Assembly (NCBI GenBank): GCA_944391285.1
Contig: CALXSY010000018.1
Span: 1 to 36,654, forward strand
Direction: 5' to 3'
From: an uncultured Clostridia bacterium
Lineage (GTDB): Bacteria; Bacillota; Peptococcia; Peptococcales; Peptococcaceae
Length of the DNA: 36,654 bases
Part shown: one piece after another, positions 23,872-32,728 of the stretch
Layout: each line of letters opens with the position of its first letter
How positions within the stretch are numbered: the first letter of the stretch is position 1
Notes under the pieces: generated by a model
What the model was told of the DNA's origin: nothing
Seen by the model: only the letters and a program-made list of their open reading frames with translations
The model's database searches: none
Position numbers and translations under genes: made by a program

Positions 23872-24702
23872 CTATATTGCCACCGGCACTTTCTGTCCTA
23901 ATTTGTGATATTCATAGCCCTCTAAGGTAAAATCCTCCACCTTAAATTGGTAGAAATCCTTCACTTCCGGATTGATTTTTAAAATCGGCGCCGGCAAAGG
24001 CTCTTTTTGGAGCATTTCCTCTACCAGCGGCACATGACGGTCGTAAATATGCGCATCAGCTATCACATGAACCAATTCGCCCGCTTTAAAGCCCGCAACC
24101 TGCGCCAGCATATGAATCAAAATAGCATACTGGCAGACATTCCAGTTATTAGCGGTCAGCATATCCTGCGAGCGCTGATTCAATATGCCGTTTAATTTAT
24201 CCCCCGTCACATTAAAGGTCATGCTGTAAGCGCAAGGATACAGATGCATTTTATGCAAATCAGTATGATTGTAAATATTAGTCATGATCCGGCGGCTGTT
24301 GGGGTTATGCTTTAAATCATAAATCACTCTGTCGACCTGGTCAAACATTCCTTCTTTATAATGATGTTTAACGCCCAGCTGATAGCCATAAGCCGCACCG
24401 ATGCTGCCCGTTTCGTCAGCCCATTCGTCCCAGATATGGCTGTGCAAATCGTGGATATTGTTGCTCTTTTTCTGCCAAATCCAAAGCAGCTCATCGATAG
24501 CATTAGCCAAATTGGTCTTGCGCAAGGTCATGATGGGAAATTCCCTGCTCAAATCATAGCGATTGACAACCGCAAAGCGCTTGATAGTGTGAGCCGGCGT
24601 GCCGTCAGACCAATGAGGGCGCACCTCATATTGCTCATCGCTAAATCCATTATCAATAATTTCCCGAGCGTTTCTTATAAAAATTTCATCGGCGTAACTC
24701 AT
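23872..24702 (-). CDS. thyA: thymidylate synthase (ThyA type, divergent active-site flank)
   Basis: The 276-residue ThyA-fold protein methylates dUMP using methylenetetrahydrofolate. The arginine pair that binds phosphate is at 137-138 (NSRRIM), and the catalytic Cys is C157 in HLYPCAYSM. QRSQD (176-180) and GELVHVIADAHIYDRH follow. Compared with the canonical LPPCH and GVPFN, this form has PCA after the Cys and ANNWN in the folate/dUMP pocket, a variant also seen in clostridial and phage ThyA proteins. Many Clostridia carry thyX at this locus instead. AAAGGAGG precedes the ATG. It is linked to dfrA. Confidence 0.9.
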   Translation of the reverse strand: MSYADEIFIRNAREIIDNGFSDEQYEVRPHWSDGTPAHTIKRFAVVNRYDLSREFPIMTLRKTNLANAIDELLWIWQKKSNNIHDLHSHIWDEWADETGSIGAAYGYQLGVKHHYKEGMFDQVDRVIYDLKHNPNSRRIMTNIYNHTDLHKMHLYPCAYSMTFNVTGDKLNGILNQRSQDMLTANNWNVCQYAILIHMLAQVAGFKAGELVHVIADAHIYDRHVPLVEEMLQKEPLPAPILKINPEVKDFYQFKVEDFTLEGYEYHKLGQKVPVAI

Positions 24703-24715
24703 AGCGTGTCCTCCT

Positions 24716-25129
24716 TTACTTGATAACTACATCTTCTATCTGGCTCAATAACCATTCCAAGCGTTCGTCCTGCCCGCTTAAATACAAATACCCCACCAAC
24801 GCCTCCAAGCCGCTGCTGCGGCGGTAGATTTGCGGAGAAGCATTTTTCGGCACCTGAGCGCCCTTAGCATTGCGCCCCCGGTGAACCACTGCCAGCTCTT
24901 CCTCGGTCAGTTCGCTCTCTACTTTAGCCAACAAATCGGACTGAGTGTTGTTATTAACCCGATTGATCGCCAAGCGGTGCAGGGTATGTACTTTGTGACT
25001 TTGCTTTAAGATGCTGTTGCGCACATAGAGCTCATAAACCGCATCGCCCACATATGCCAAGGTCAATGCCGGGAGCTGCTGCGGCGGTAGATTAATTTCT
25101 GCTCGCTTCAAAAACTTGCCCTCTTTCAT
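24716..25129 (-). CDS. mrnC: mini-ribonuclease III
   Basis: The 137-residue protein is an RNase III catalytic domain without the dsRNA-binding domain: TLAYVGDAVYELYVRN (signature, D29 in the active site), RGRNAKGAQVPKNASPQIYRR and GLEALVGYLYLSGQ. In Bacillus it matures 23S rRNA. The ATG at 25129 has no visible ribosome binding site, and a dyad abuts it. A TTG at 25111 preceded by AGAGGG is a plausible alternative start, removing only six residues. The next genes are thyA and dfrA. Confidence 0.93.
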   Translation of the reverse strand: MKEGKFLKRAEINLPPQQLPALTLAYVGDAVYELYVRNSILKQSHKVHTLHRLAINRVNNNTQSDLLAKVESELTEEELAVVHRGRNAKGAQVPKNASPQIYRRSSGLEALVGYLYLSGQDERLEWLLSQIEDVVIK

Positions 25130-25151
25130 AAAATGTAAATTTTTACATTTT
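25130..25151. promoter_or_regulatory. AT-rich dyad abutting the mrnC start
   Basis: AAAATGTAA (25130-25138) and TTACATTTT (25143-25151) form a perfect 9-bp dyad with a 4-base spacer directly before the annotated ATG. It could be an operator or part of a leader hairpin. No ribosome binding site is visible there. Confidence 0.4.
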
Positions 25152-25252
25152 TACTTTTCTTCTAAACCATTCTATTATTATACCTTTTCTTCACCCACTA
25201 AGCAAGAGCATTTCTTAAAATATTCTTTTTTCTCACTATTTTTTTCCGACAA

Positions 25253-25292
25253 AAAAACCTTTTGCTTCCAAATAAATAAGCAAAAGGTTTTT
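25253..25292 (-). terminator. intrinsic terminator of spoIVA
   Basis: A 15-bp stem AAAAACCTTTTGCTT/AAGCAAAAGGTTTTT (25253-25267, 25278-25292) lies 4 bp after the spoIVA stop and continues into a T run on the minus strand. It isolates spoIVA from mrnC. Confidence 0.85.
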
Positions 25293-25296
25293 CTCT

Positions 25297-26778
25297 TTAA
25301 ATGATAATGCAAATCAAGCCGCCACTGCCGTCGTTGGTGATTCTCCGTACGGTTTCCCGCAATTTCTTCTGCACGTTTTCCGGCATTTTTTGTAGCTTGG
25401 CTTCCATGTTTTCTCTGACCAATTCATGGAGCTGTTTACCAAAAATATCGTATTGCCAAATCTGCATGGGATCTTCTTCAAATTTGCTGCGCATATAGCT
25501 TGCCAAATCCTCACATTGCTTTTCCGAGCCCATCATCGGCACCAATTCGGTGGTAATATCACTGCGGATGATATGCAAGGTAGGCGCACTGGCTTTAAGC
25601 TTAACTCCGTAAATGCCGCTCTTCTTAGTAACTTCCGGCTCTTCTAATTCCATTTCCTCAATAGTCGGCACTACCATACCGTAGCCTTTTTCTCTGACTT
25701 CCTCCAAAGCATCTGCCAATTTGTCGTATTCCTTCTTCGCATGAGCAAATACTCTGGTAGCGGAAAGAATATCATGCAAGCCCTCGGCTTCGATGCCGCT
25801 GACTTCCCGGTAAACCTTGTAAAATAATTCATCCTCGGCACTCATTTCGATGCTGGCTACACCGCTGGATAAATCCATGCTTTCCAAAACGATATCCTTG
25901 ACAAAATCATAGGAAGACAATGTTTCAATGGACTGATCGATATCTCTTAAGCGTTTGACCTGACTGATAGCCGCATGGACAGCATCCTCAAATTTAGCTC
26001 GGAGCCAATGATCGTAATCCAACTCCTCAATCCAGCGGGGCAGACCGATATTAACCTCGGAAACCGGGAATTCAAACAAAATTTCTTCCAAAATACTCAT
26101 AATTCCCAATTCGTCCAATCCGGCTACGTCGGTAGGCATAACCGGCACTTGGTATTTTTCTTCTAATTCCCTGGCCAGCTCCACCGTTTCTTCCTCATCG
26201 GGATGGGTGCTGTTTAAAACTACGATAAAAGGCTTATTTAATTCCTGCAATTCATTTACGGCTCTTTCCTCTGCCGGCACATAAGCCTCTCTGGGCAAAT
26301 CGGTAATACTGCCGTCGGTGGTAATCAAGATTCCCATAGTCGAATGGTCGGTGATAACCTTTCTGGTGCCGATTTCTGCCGCTTCTTCAAAGGGAATGGG
26401 GTGATCATACCACGGGGTGCGCACCATCCGCGGTCCGTCTGCCTCTTTAAAGCCCAAGGCTCCTTCTACCGCATAGCCTACGCAGTCCACCAAACGGATT
26501 TTTGCCGTAATACCCTCTTTGACCTCAATCAAAATAGCATCATCGGGAACAAATTTGATTTCCGTAGTCATAATAGTTTTTCCGGCTCCGCTTTGGGGCA
26601 AAGCGTCAGTAGTGCGAGCACGGTCATATTCATCGCTGATGCGGGGCAGGACGATTAAGTCCATAAATTTCTTGATAAAAGTCGATTTGCCGGTTCTCAC
26701 CGGTCCGACTGCCGAAATATAAATATTGCCGCCGGTGCGATTAGTGATATCCTCAAAAATATTCATTTCTTCCACCAT
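25297..26778 (-). CDS. spoIVA: stage IV sporulation protein A
   Basis: The 493-residue spore-coat ATPase begins with IFEDITNRTGGNIYISAVG, has Walker A GPVRTGKS (residues 25-32), and GKTIMTTEIKFVPDDA, DCVGYAV and FIVVLNSTHPDE (guanine-like base region). SpoIVA polymerises on the forespore outer membrane with ATP hydrolysis and forms the coat basement layer. AGAGGAGG precedes the ATG. A candidate sigma-E promoter lies 33-61 bp upstream. It is monocistronic, bounded by the terminator at 25253. It is a reliable endospore marker. Confidence 0.96.
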   Translation of the reverse strand: MVEEMNIFEDITNRTGGNIYISAVGPVRTGKSTFIKKFMDLIVLPRISDEYDRARTTDALPQSGAGKTIMTTEIKFVPDDAILIEVKEGITAKIRLVDCVGYAVEGALGFKEADGPRMVRTPWYDHPIPFEEAAEIGTRKVITDHSTMGILITTDGSITDLPREAYVPAEERAVNELQELNKPFIVVLNSTHPDEEETVELARELEEKYQVPVMPTDVAGLDELGIMSILEEILFEFPVSEVNIGLPRWIEELDYDHWLRAKFEDAVHAAISQVKRLRDIDQSIETLSSYDFVKDIVLESMDLSSGVASIEMSAEDELFYKVYREVSGIEAEGLHDILSATRVFAHAKKEYDKLADALEEVREKGYGMVVPTIEEMELEEPEVTKKSGIYGVKLKASAPTLHIIRSDITTELVPMMGSEKQCEDLASYMRSKFEEDPMQIWQYDIFGKQLHELVRENMEAKLQKMPENVQKKLRETVRRITNDGSGGLICIII

Positions 26779-26810
26779 ATATTTTCCTCCTCTATATTAG
26801 TTGGCATTAT

Positions 26811-26839
26811 ACTTTATGCCTGTACCGCTTAATTTAGAC
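26811..26839 (-). promoter_or_regulatory. candidate sigma-E promoter for spoIVA
   Basis: On the minus strand GTCTAAA (26833-26839) and CATAAAGT (26811-26818) are 14 bp apart, close to the mother-cell sigma-E layout (-35 GTMATATT-like, -10 CATACANT-like). spoIVA is sigma-E controlled in Bacillus. The match is partial. Confidence 0.45.
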
Positions 26840-26848
26840 CATCTTTTT

Positions 26849-27625
26849 TTATAATGGCACATAGGCTTCGATCAAAAGAGGAGTTTGATTTTTGAGTTTG
26901 GCTTTAAACCAGCTGAATGGTATGTACATATATCCTTGATTGGTCGGAAGATTTTTGCCCCAGCTTTGCACGACGCGCACTTGCTCGGTATTGAAATTAT
27001 ACCCCAGCGCCACCATAGCATGACCGCCGATTTTTTGCCCTTTAATTTGCGAAGAAACCACACCTTGTTTGGCCTCCAAAAAATCAGTAAAGATAATCAG
27101 CGAAAAAACCACCGGCAAGCCGTTTGCCAAAGCCAAAAGGATATCGTCCAAGCTCTCTAAACGGGCAAAATTATTAATCGTAAAAGTTTTTGCTTCCTTT
27201 AATATAGCATCACACTTGCGCCCTGCGGCAAAAAAAGGTTTGCGCAGGGTATAATAATTGCTGTTATAGCTGTTTTCCCGGCACACTCCCCGGTTAACCA
27301 GAGTTTGCATAGTGGCTTTTAAGGTGCTGCCTTTGGTTTGCGCCGACAAACCGTCATAAAAGAGCCGGTTCATCTTATAAATGAACATTCCGGAAAAATT
27401 GATGATTTCCTGCTTCTCCTGATAATAAAGTATGGAACGCAGATAAGCCCCCGCCTCACCGGTGCAAATAGGCAGTTTGTACTGATGGCGGATAATTAGC
27501 GGAATTTCTCCCAAATCCGCCTTCTTGGGCAAATCTTGCCGGCGGGCGGCACAAATTTCTTTATATAAAAGTCCTTCCTCTTCCTTGATATTTAAAGCGC
27601 CGGGATAAATCTGTAAGGTATTCAA
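26849..27625 (-). CDS. papain-like (C1 family) cysteine peptidase, cytoplasmic
   Basis: The product of about 258 residues carries a papain-type layout: oxyanion-hole Gln Q48, catalytic Cys C54 in KLPICTGEA exactly six residues later, and catalytic His H202 in GGHAMVALGYN. In place of the usual NSWG the sequence is QSWG (Q220), so the catalytic Asn is replaced by Gln. The tail NQGYMYIPFSWF matches GY(F/M)-(I/M)P. No signal peptide is seen, so it acts inside the cell. The TTG start at 27625 has GGGAGAGG about 8 bases upstream; a GTG at 27634 is the alternative. It lies upstream of spoIVA on the same strand. A sporulation or germination role is speculation. Confidence 0.75.
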   Translation of the reverse strand: MNTLQIYPGALNIKEEEGLLYKEICAARRQDLPKKADLGEIPLIIRHQYKLPICTGEAGAYLRSILYYQEKQEIINFSGMFIYKMNRLFYDGLSAQTKGSTLKATMQTLVNRGVCRENSYNSNYYTLRKPFFAAGRKCDAILKEAKTFTINNFARLESLDDILLALANGLPVVFSLIIFTDFLEAKQGVVSSQIKGQKIGGHAMVALGYNFNTEQVRVVQSWGKNLPTNQGYMYIPFSWFKAKLKNQTPLLIEAYVPL

Positions 27626-27694
27626 TTTTTTCACCTCTCCCTATTTTCTTACAGTATTTTATGTCAATTTGCTTCATCCTGTGAGCGCTTTGGC

Positions 27695-27723
27695 TTGCGG
27701 TGAGAAAGAAGTTATTGTATAAT
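27695..27723 (+). promoter_or_regulatory. sigma-A promoter for sbcDC
   Basis: TTGCGG (27695-27700) and a perfect TATAAT (27718-27723) are separated by 17 bp. The sbcD start lies 31 bp downstream. Confidence 0.7.
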
Positions 27724-27754
27724 AAGCTTAAGATTACAAATGGGAGGAAATGCA

Positions 27755-28900
27755 ATGAAATTTATGCATCTTGCCGATCTGCATTTGGGACGAAGCCTAA
27801 ATGGTTTTTCCCTTTTGGCAGACCAAAAATATATCTTAGATGAAATTTTAACCATCTGCCAGGATGAGCAAATAGAAACTGTGCTGATCTCGGGCGATAT
27901 TTACGATAAAACTACCCCCATCGGGGAGGCGATGGTCTTATTTGATGACTTTTTAACTGCCCTCTGCGCCTTAAAAACTGAAATATTTATCATCAGCGGC
28001 AATCACGACTCGGGCAAGCGCCTGTCCTTCCTGCACCGCTTGGTTGATAAGCTGGGGATTCATCTGTCTCCGGTCTTTAACGGAGAGATAAGCCGCAATA
28101 TTCTAACAGACCAATTTGGCAAAATAAACATTTACTCTCTGCCTTTTCTCAAAGCCTCCAGCGTCAAGGAATTTTTCCCCCAGCGGGATATTAAAACTCA
28201 TCATGACGCTTTAGCCTGCGTTTTAGAGAGTATTGAGCTGAACCAAAACGAGCGCAATATTTTGCTATCTCACCAATTTGTCACCGGCGCTTTAGCCAGC
28301 GACCAGGAAAGCGCCGTCGGCGGAGCGGAAAATATCGGCATCGAAATCTTTGAGCCCTTTGATTATGTAGCCTTGGGACATCTCCATGCCCCGCAAAAAT
28401 TAAAATATGACTATATCCGCTATGCCGGCAGTCCGCTCAAATATTCCATGGCGGAAATCAAGCAGGAAAAATCGGTCACCATTGTTGATTTGGGAGCAAA
28501 GGGCGAGCTTAATATTAAAACTATTCCCCTCACCCCGCTGCATGATTTGCGGGAGCTGAAAGGCAGCTATGATGAACTTACTGCTTTAAGCAATTACGCC
28601 AACACGGCTACCGATGATTATCTAAAAATCATTTTGACCGACGAAGAAGAAATCATCAACGCCCTTGCCAAGCTGCGCACCATTTACCCCAATATCATGG
28701 AGTTAGCCTATGCCAATAAACGCAGTCAAAAAACGGAAGACAGCTTTAGCTTTTCCGAGCAGGTTTTGAGCCGTTCGCCTCTGGAATTATTTGGCGATCT
28801 CTACCAAAAGCAGAATAATCAGCCTCTTTCCCAAGAGCAGGAGCAATACCTCAGCCAAGTCATCGAAAAATTATGGGAGGTGGATTTATGCGGCCGTTAA
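27755..28900 (+). CDS. sbcD: exonuclease SbcCD nuclease subunit SbcD
   Basis: The 381-residue metallophosphoesterase has the Mre11-type motifs HLADLHLGR, SGDIYDK, SGNHDSG and ALGHLHAP. With SbcC it cleaves hairpins and processes double-strand ends and protein-blocked ends. The ATG at 27755 has GGGAGG upstream; the in-frame ATG at 27740 would place that site inside the coding sequence. It is the first gene of the sbcDC operon and overlaps sbcC by 13 bp. Confidence 0.94.
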   Translation: MKFMHLADLHLGRSLNGFSLLADQKYILDEILTICQDEQIETVLISGDIYDKTTPIGEAMVLFDDFLTALCALKTEIFIISGNHDSGKRLSFLHRLVDKLGIHLSPVFNGEISRNILTDQFGKINIYSLPFLKASSVKEFFPQRDIKTHHDALACVLESIELNQNERNILLSHQFVTGALASDQESAVGGAENIGIEIFEPFDYVALGHLHAPQKLKYDYIRYAGSPLKYSMAEIKQEKSVTIVDLGAKGELNIKTIPLTPLHDLRELKGSYDELTALSNYANTATDDYLKIILTDEEEIINALAKLRTIYPNIMELAYANKRSQKTEDSFSFSEQVLSRSPLELFGDLYQKQNNQPLSQEQEQYLSQVIEKLWEVDLCGR

Positions 28901-31662
28901 CCTTGCGTCTTTGCGCCTTTGGTCCTTATGCTAAAGAAACCGTCATCGATTTTTCCCAATTAGGCGAAAAAGGGCTTTATCTCATCTGCGGCGATACCGG
29001 CAGCGGCAAAACAACTATTTTTGACGCCATCACCTTTGCCCTTTACGGCGAAGCCAGCGGCTACAACCGTAACTCCTCCATGCTGCGCAGTAAATACGCT
29101 TCCTTAGACACGCCCACTTTTGTGGAGCTCACCTTCAGCTACCGCGAGCAAACTTACACCATCAAGCGCAATCCTTCCTATCTGCGCGCCAAGCGCAACG
29201 GCACCGGCACCACCATGCAGACAGCGGAGGCGGAAATTTATCACAACTCCCAATGCCTTGCCGCCAAAGATAACGAAGTCACCAAATATGTCACCAACCT
29301 CTTAGGGCTCAACCGCGATCAGTTTACCCAAATCACCATGATTGCCCAAGGAGATTTCTTAAAACTGCTCTTTGCTAAAACCTCCGAGCGGGAAGAAGTA
29401 CTGCGCAATATTTTTGCTACCCGCCCTTATCAGGAGCTGCAAAAATATTTGCGGGCAGATTCCGAGCAGGCAAAAAAGGATTATGAATCCTCTGCCCGGG
29501 AGTTAAACTTCCAGCTTGACCGCTTTATTATCGAGCCTAACCATGCGCTTTATGAGCAATACTGCCAGCTAAAAGACGGACTGCCCTCACTGGAAGCGGC
29601 AGAAAATATTTTTTCTGCCGTCGGCAAAGAGGACGAGCAAAAGCTGGAGCAAATTAAAACCGCTTTAGAGCAGATTCAAGCCAAGCAGGATTTATTGCAG
29701 CAAAAGCTCGGTCAGGCAAAAGATTATTATAATCTGCAAGCCAAGCTAACCGCCGCTTTAAAAAATAAAGCCGCTTTAGAAGCTAAAAAAACACCTTTAG
29801 AATCTGAGTTAGCCTCAGCGCAGGAAAAGTTTGCCCAAAGCAGCGCTATAAATCAGCAAATCGCCCTCTTGGAGCAGTCTTTGCCTAATTATGAAAATTT
29901 AGCTTCCTTAAATAATGCTCTCAAAGAGAAAGAAAGCTTATTAAAGGAAGAAAGAGAGAAAAATGAGCAGACTGCCCGCAGTTTATCCGCCGCCAAAGAC
30001 GAATTATCCCGGCTGGAAGATGAGCAAAACAGCTTAAAAGATGCTTCTGCCAAACAGATTTATTGGCAAAACGAGCAGGAAAAACTGCAAAATCGCCAAA
30101 GCGAATTAACCACCCTTGCCTCTAAGCTGAAAAGCTATTTTTCGCTTCATAACGAAGCCAAGGAGCAAAAGGAAGATTATAAGCAAAAGGCGGACAGCTA
30201 TCAAGCCCAAAACGAGCATTACAATCTCTTAGAGCGCCAATTTTTAGATGCGCAAGCCGGCATCTTAGCTCAAAGCTTGCGCCCGCAAGCTCCTTGCCCG
30301 GTCTGTGGTTCTCTCACTCATCCCAAGCCGGCACAGCTGAGCGAGCAAACTCCCTCCGAAAACGAAGTGCAAAAGGCAAAAAATGAGTTAGCCCAAGCCG
30401 AAAACCTGCGCAATGACTCTCACAGCGCCTTGGTTAAGCTTTCTGCCGAACTGCAAGCTTTGGAAAAGCAAATCACCGAGCAGGGACAGGCTTTATTGGC
30501 AGTTGAATCCACTAAGGATATCAAGCCCCGTTTAAAGGAGGAATTAGCCGTCTTAGCGGACAAGCTTGCGCAGGCAGAAAATAATTTGTCGCTTTGCCAA
30601 AAGCAAAGCGCCCGCTATGCTGATTTAGCCAAATCCCTGCCCCAAAAGCGGCAGAAAATTGATAATTTGCAAACCGCCCTGGCTCAAGCGGCGAATAATA
30701 TCGTTAAATACACCGCCGAAAGCAAAAACCTGCAAACATCGATCAGCACTCTGCAAGCTTCCTTGGCTTATCCCTCCTTGCCCGCTGCCCAATCTGCCTT
30801 GGCAGCTTTGCGCCGCGAGCTTGAAAGGCTCACTGCCGATTATACCTCTGCCCAAAAGGCTTGGAGTGATTTCAATCAAGACTATGCCTCTGCCAATGCC
30901 GCTGTTAAAACATTGGAAGAACAGCTGGCGCAAAAGGAAAAACCGCAAAGCCAGGCTTTAGACGAGCAAATAGCTCAGCTTAATGCCGAAAATGAGAGTA
31001 TTCAGCAGAAGAAAGATATCATCTTCGCCCGCTTTACTGCAAATCAAGCCATCGCCGAAAAATTTCCTGCCTATTACCAAGCTTGCCAAAAAGCCTCCGC
31101 CCACTACAGTATGCTTAAATCCTTAGCCGATACTGCCGGCGGCAGTTTAAGCGGCAAGGACGGCATCAAGCTGGAAACCTATATTCAAATGGCTTACTTT
31201 GACGATATCATCAAGCAAGCCAATGTACGGCTGATGCAGATGAGCTCGGGCAAATATGAGCTCAAACGCCGCAGTGAAAGCGAGCGCAAAATTTACGGCT
31301 TAGAGCTTGACGTCGTCGACCATTACTGCACCGACAGCGCCAATCGCCTGCGGGATGTCAAAACCCTTTCCGGCGGTGAATCATTCCAAGCGGCGTTGTC
31401 TTTAGCTTTGGGCTTGGCCGATGTAGTACAGCACTATGCCGGCGGCATCCGCCTGGACAGCATGTTTATCGACGAAGGCTTCGGCTCCTTAGATGAACGC
31501 TCATTAAGCCAAGCCATGGACACCTTAAGCGATCTTTCCAACGGCGGCAATAAGCTTATCGGCATCATCTCCCACGTCAGCGAGTTAAAAGAACGCATCG
31601 AGCGCCAAATCAAAGTAAAAAAAGCCCCTGACGGCACCAGCTCGGTCACATTAGACCTTTAA
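28888..31662 (+). CDS. sbcC: exonuclease SbcCD ATPase subunit SbcC
   Basis: The 924-residue Rad50-like SMC ATPase has Walker A GDTGSGKTT near residue 32, then a long Gln/Glu/Ala-rich coiled coil. The zinc hook CPVC (C470, C473) sits in the middle. After the return coil come the signature LSGGESFQAALSLALGL (about 828) and Walker B FIDEGFGSLDE (about 860). It bridges DNA ends and powers SbcD. The ATG at 28888 has GGGAGG upstream. The reading overlaps the sbcD stop. Confidence 0.95.
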   Translation: MRPLTLRLCAFGPYAKETVIDFSQLGEKGLYLICGDTGSGKTTIFDAITFALYGEASGYNRNSSMLRSKYASLDTPTFVELTFSYREQTYTIKRNPSYLRAKRNGTGTTMQTAEAEIYHNSQCLAAKDNEVTKYVTNLLGLNRDQFTQITMIAQGDFLKLLFAKTSEREEVLRNIFATRPYQELQKYLRADSEQAKKDYESSARELNFQLDRFIIEPNHALYEQYCQLKDGLPSLEAAENIFSAVGKEDEQKLEQIKTALEQIQAKQDLLQQKLGQAKDYYNLQAKLTAALKNKAALEAKKTPLESELASAQEKFAQSSAINQQIALLEQSLPNYENLASLNNALKEKESLLKEEREKNEQTARSLSAAKDELSRLEDEQNSLKDASAKQIYWQNEQEKLQNRQSELTTLASKLKSYFSLHNEAKEQKEDYKQKADSYQAQNEHYNLLERQFLDAQAGILAQSLRPQAPCPVCGSLTHPKPAQLSEQTPSENEVQKAKNELAQAENLRNDSHSALVKLSAELQALEKQITEQGQALLAVESTKDIKPRLKEELAVLADKLAQAENNLSLCQKQSARYADLAKSLPQKRQKIDNLQTALAQAANNIVKYTAESKNLQTSISTLQASLAYPSLPAAQSALAALRRELERLTADYTSAQKAWSDFNQDYASANAAVKTLEEQLAQKEKPQSQALDEQIAQLNAENESIQQKKDIIFARFTANQAIAEKFPAYYQACQKASAHYSMLKSLADTAGGSLSGKDGIKLETYIQMAYFDDIIKQANVRLMQMSSGKYELKRRSESERKIYGLELDVVDHYCTDSANRLRDVKTLSGGESFQAALSLALGLADVVQHYAGGIRLDSMFIDEGFGSLDERSLSQAMDTLSDLSNGGNKLIGIISHVSELKERIERQIKVKKAPDGTSSVTLDL

Positions 31663-31671
31663 TGCCGCTAA

Positions 31672-31704
31672 AAAAGAGGAAGTCCTTTTGGGATTTCCTC
31701 TTTT
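31672..31704. terminator. bidirectional terminator between sbcC and the anti-sigma gene
   Basis: AAAAGAGGAAGTCC (31672-31685) pairs with GGATTTCCTCTTTT (31691-31704) over about 14 bp. A and T runs flank it. It ends 10-20 bp after the sbcC stop and overlaps the stop of the convergent anti-sigma gene. Confidence 0.85.
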
Positions 31705-32728
31705 AGTTTAGTAAATCATAGAGTATTTGCAAATCTTTTGCCGAATCAGCATAGTCCTTGACTGATTCATAAGCTTTAAGGTCGCTGTTATAGCGTTTAT
31801 TATAATCCTCCACCAATGCCGGTAAAGTTTGGTTCAACTCTTCTACTGTAATCATTTGCTCTTTCTCATCGCCATTAGTATCGACATAACTCCAACGCAC
31901 AGCGCTTAGATTATCAATCAGCGCAATCAAAAAATAACTGTTTTTCATCATGCGTCTATTGAGCTCTTCTTCACTCCAATCATCTTTTAAGGCTTCAATA
32001 AAATTAAATTTCCAGCCATAAGGTTCAGCTGAAGTATTGAGCTCCGAAGTATAGTTTCCGCATTGCTCACTAATTCTTAACTCTTCAGCAACCATACCTA
32101 TTCCCGTAGGACTGCCTAAATAAGGCGTTTTGTACTCCCAAAGCTCGCTTATCTCACGGTCGATAATCATGCCGTCCTGCCAGATGAGCATACCGCACAA
32201 ATAAACCCGTTCCACCCCTTCTAAAGGGACATTATCCTGATAATATCCATCGCTTAAAAAAGAACTGGTTACCTGACGCCCGCTGATCTCAATAATTTTC
32301 CCTTTATTTCCCTCTCTGCTATCCCATTGCCAGCCACAGTAACTTTGCGCTGAGTAGGTAGAATAAGCTTCTATGCTCAATACATTATCTTCCTCCACAC
32401 AGCTCCAAGCTAAAGTATATTGATCAATAGGTCCTCCCCAGATAAATGTTTTTATGCCTAGTAGACCTATTAAAACAAGCACAGCAGCTAAAACAGCAGT
32501 AACTATTTTCTTATGATTGCGCTTTTTAACCTTTTTCAGATAGTCGATTTCCTCTTTTTGCTCATTCTTTACCGGCACTAAGGCTTTGGTCATCTCATTT
32601 AATACCTTGCGGCAGTCTTCGCAGTCTTTTAAATGCTCCTCTATCGCCGTACTGGTTTCCACCGAAGTCAATCCGTCCACATAAAGGGGCAATAAATCCC
32701 GGACTATCTCACATTTCAGCTCGCTCAT
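31703..32728 (-). CDS. anti-sigma factor with zf-HC2 domain
   Basis: The 341-residue protein has an N-terminal zinc-binding anti-sigma domain: C-x(n)-VRDLLPLYVDGLTS followed by HLKDCEDCR (about residues 6-42). One membrane span follows (VTAVLAAVLVLIGLLGI, about 78-95), then a 240-residue extracytoplasmic domain without a recognised family. Such proteins hold an ECF sigma factor inactive until an envelope signal releases it. The ATG at 32728 shares a base with the sigma factor stop; another ATG at 32731 overlaps it by 4 bp. GGAGG within the sigma gene's 3' end serves as its ribosome binding site. Confidence 0.85.
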   Translation of the reverse strand: MSELKCEIVRDLLPLYVDGLTSVETSTAIEEHLKDCEDCRKVLNEMTKALVPVKNEQKEEIDYLKKVKKRNHKKIVTAVLAAVLVLIGLLGIKTFIWGGPIDQYTLAWSCVEEDNVLSIEAYSTYSAQSYCGWQWDSREGNKGKIIEISGRQVTSSFLSDGYYQDNVPLEGVERVYLCGMLIWQDGMIIDREISELWEYKTPYLGSPTGIGMVAEELRISEQCGNYTSELNTSAEPYGWKFNFIEALKDDWSEEELNRRMMKNSYFLIALIDNLSAVRWSYVDTNGDEKEQMITVEELNQTLPALVEDYNKRYNSDLKAYESVKDYADSAKDLQILYDLLN

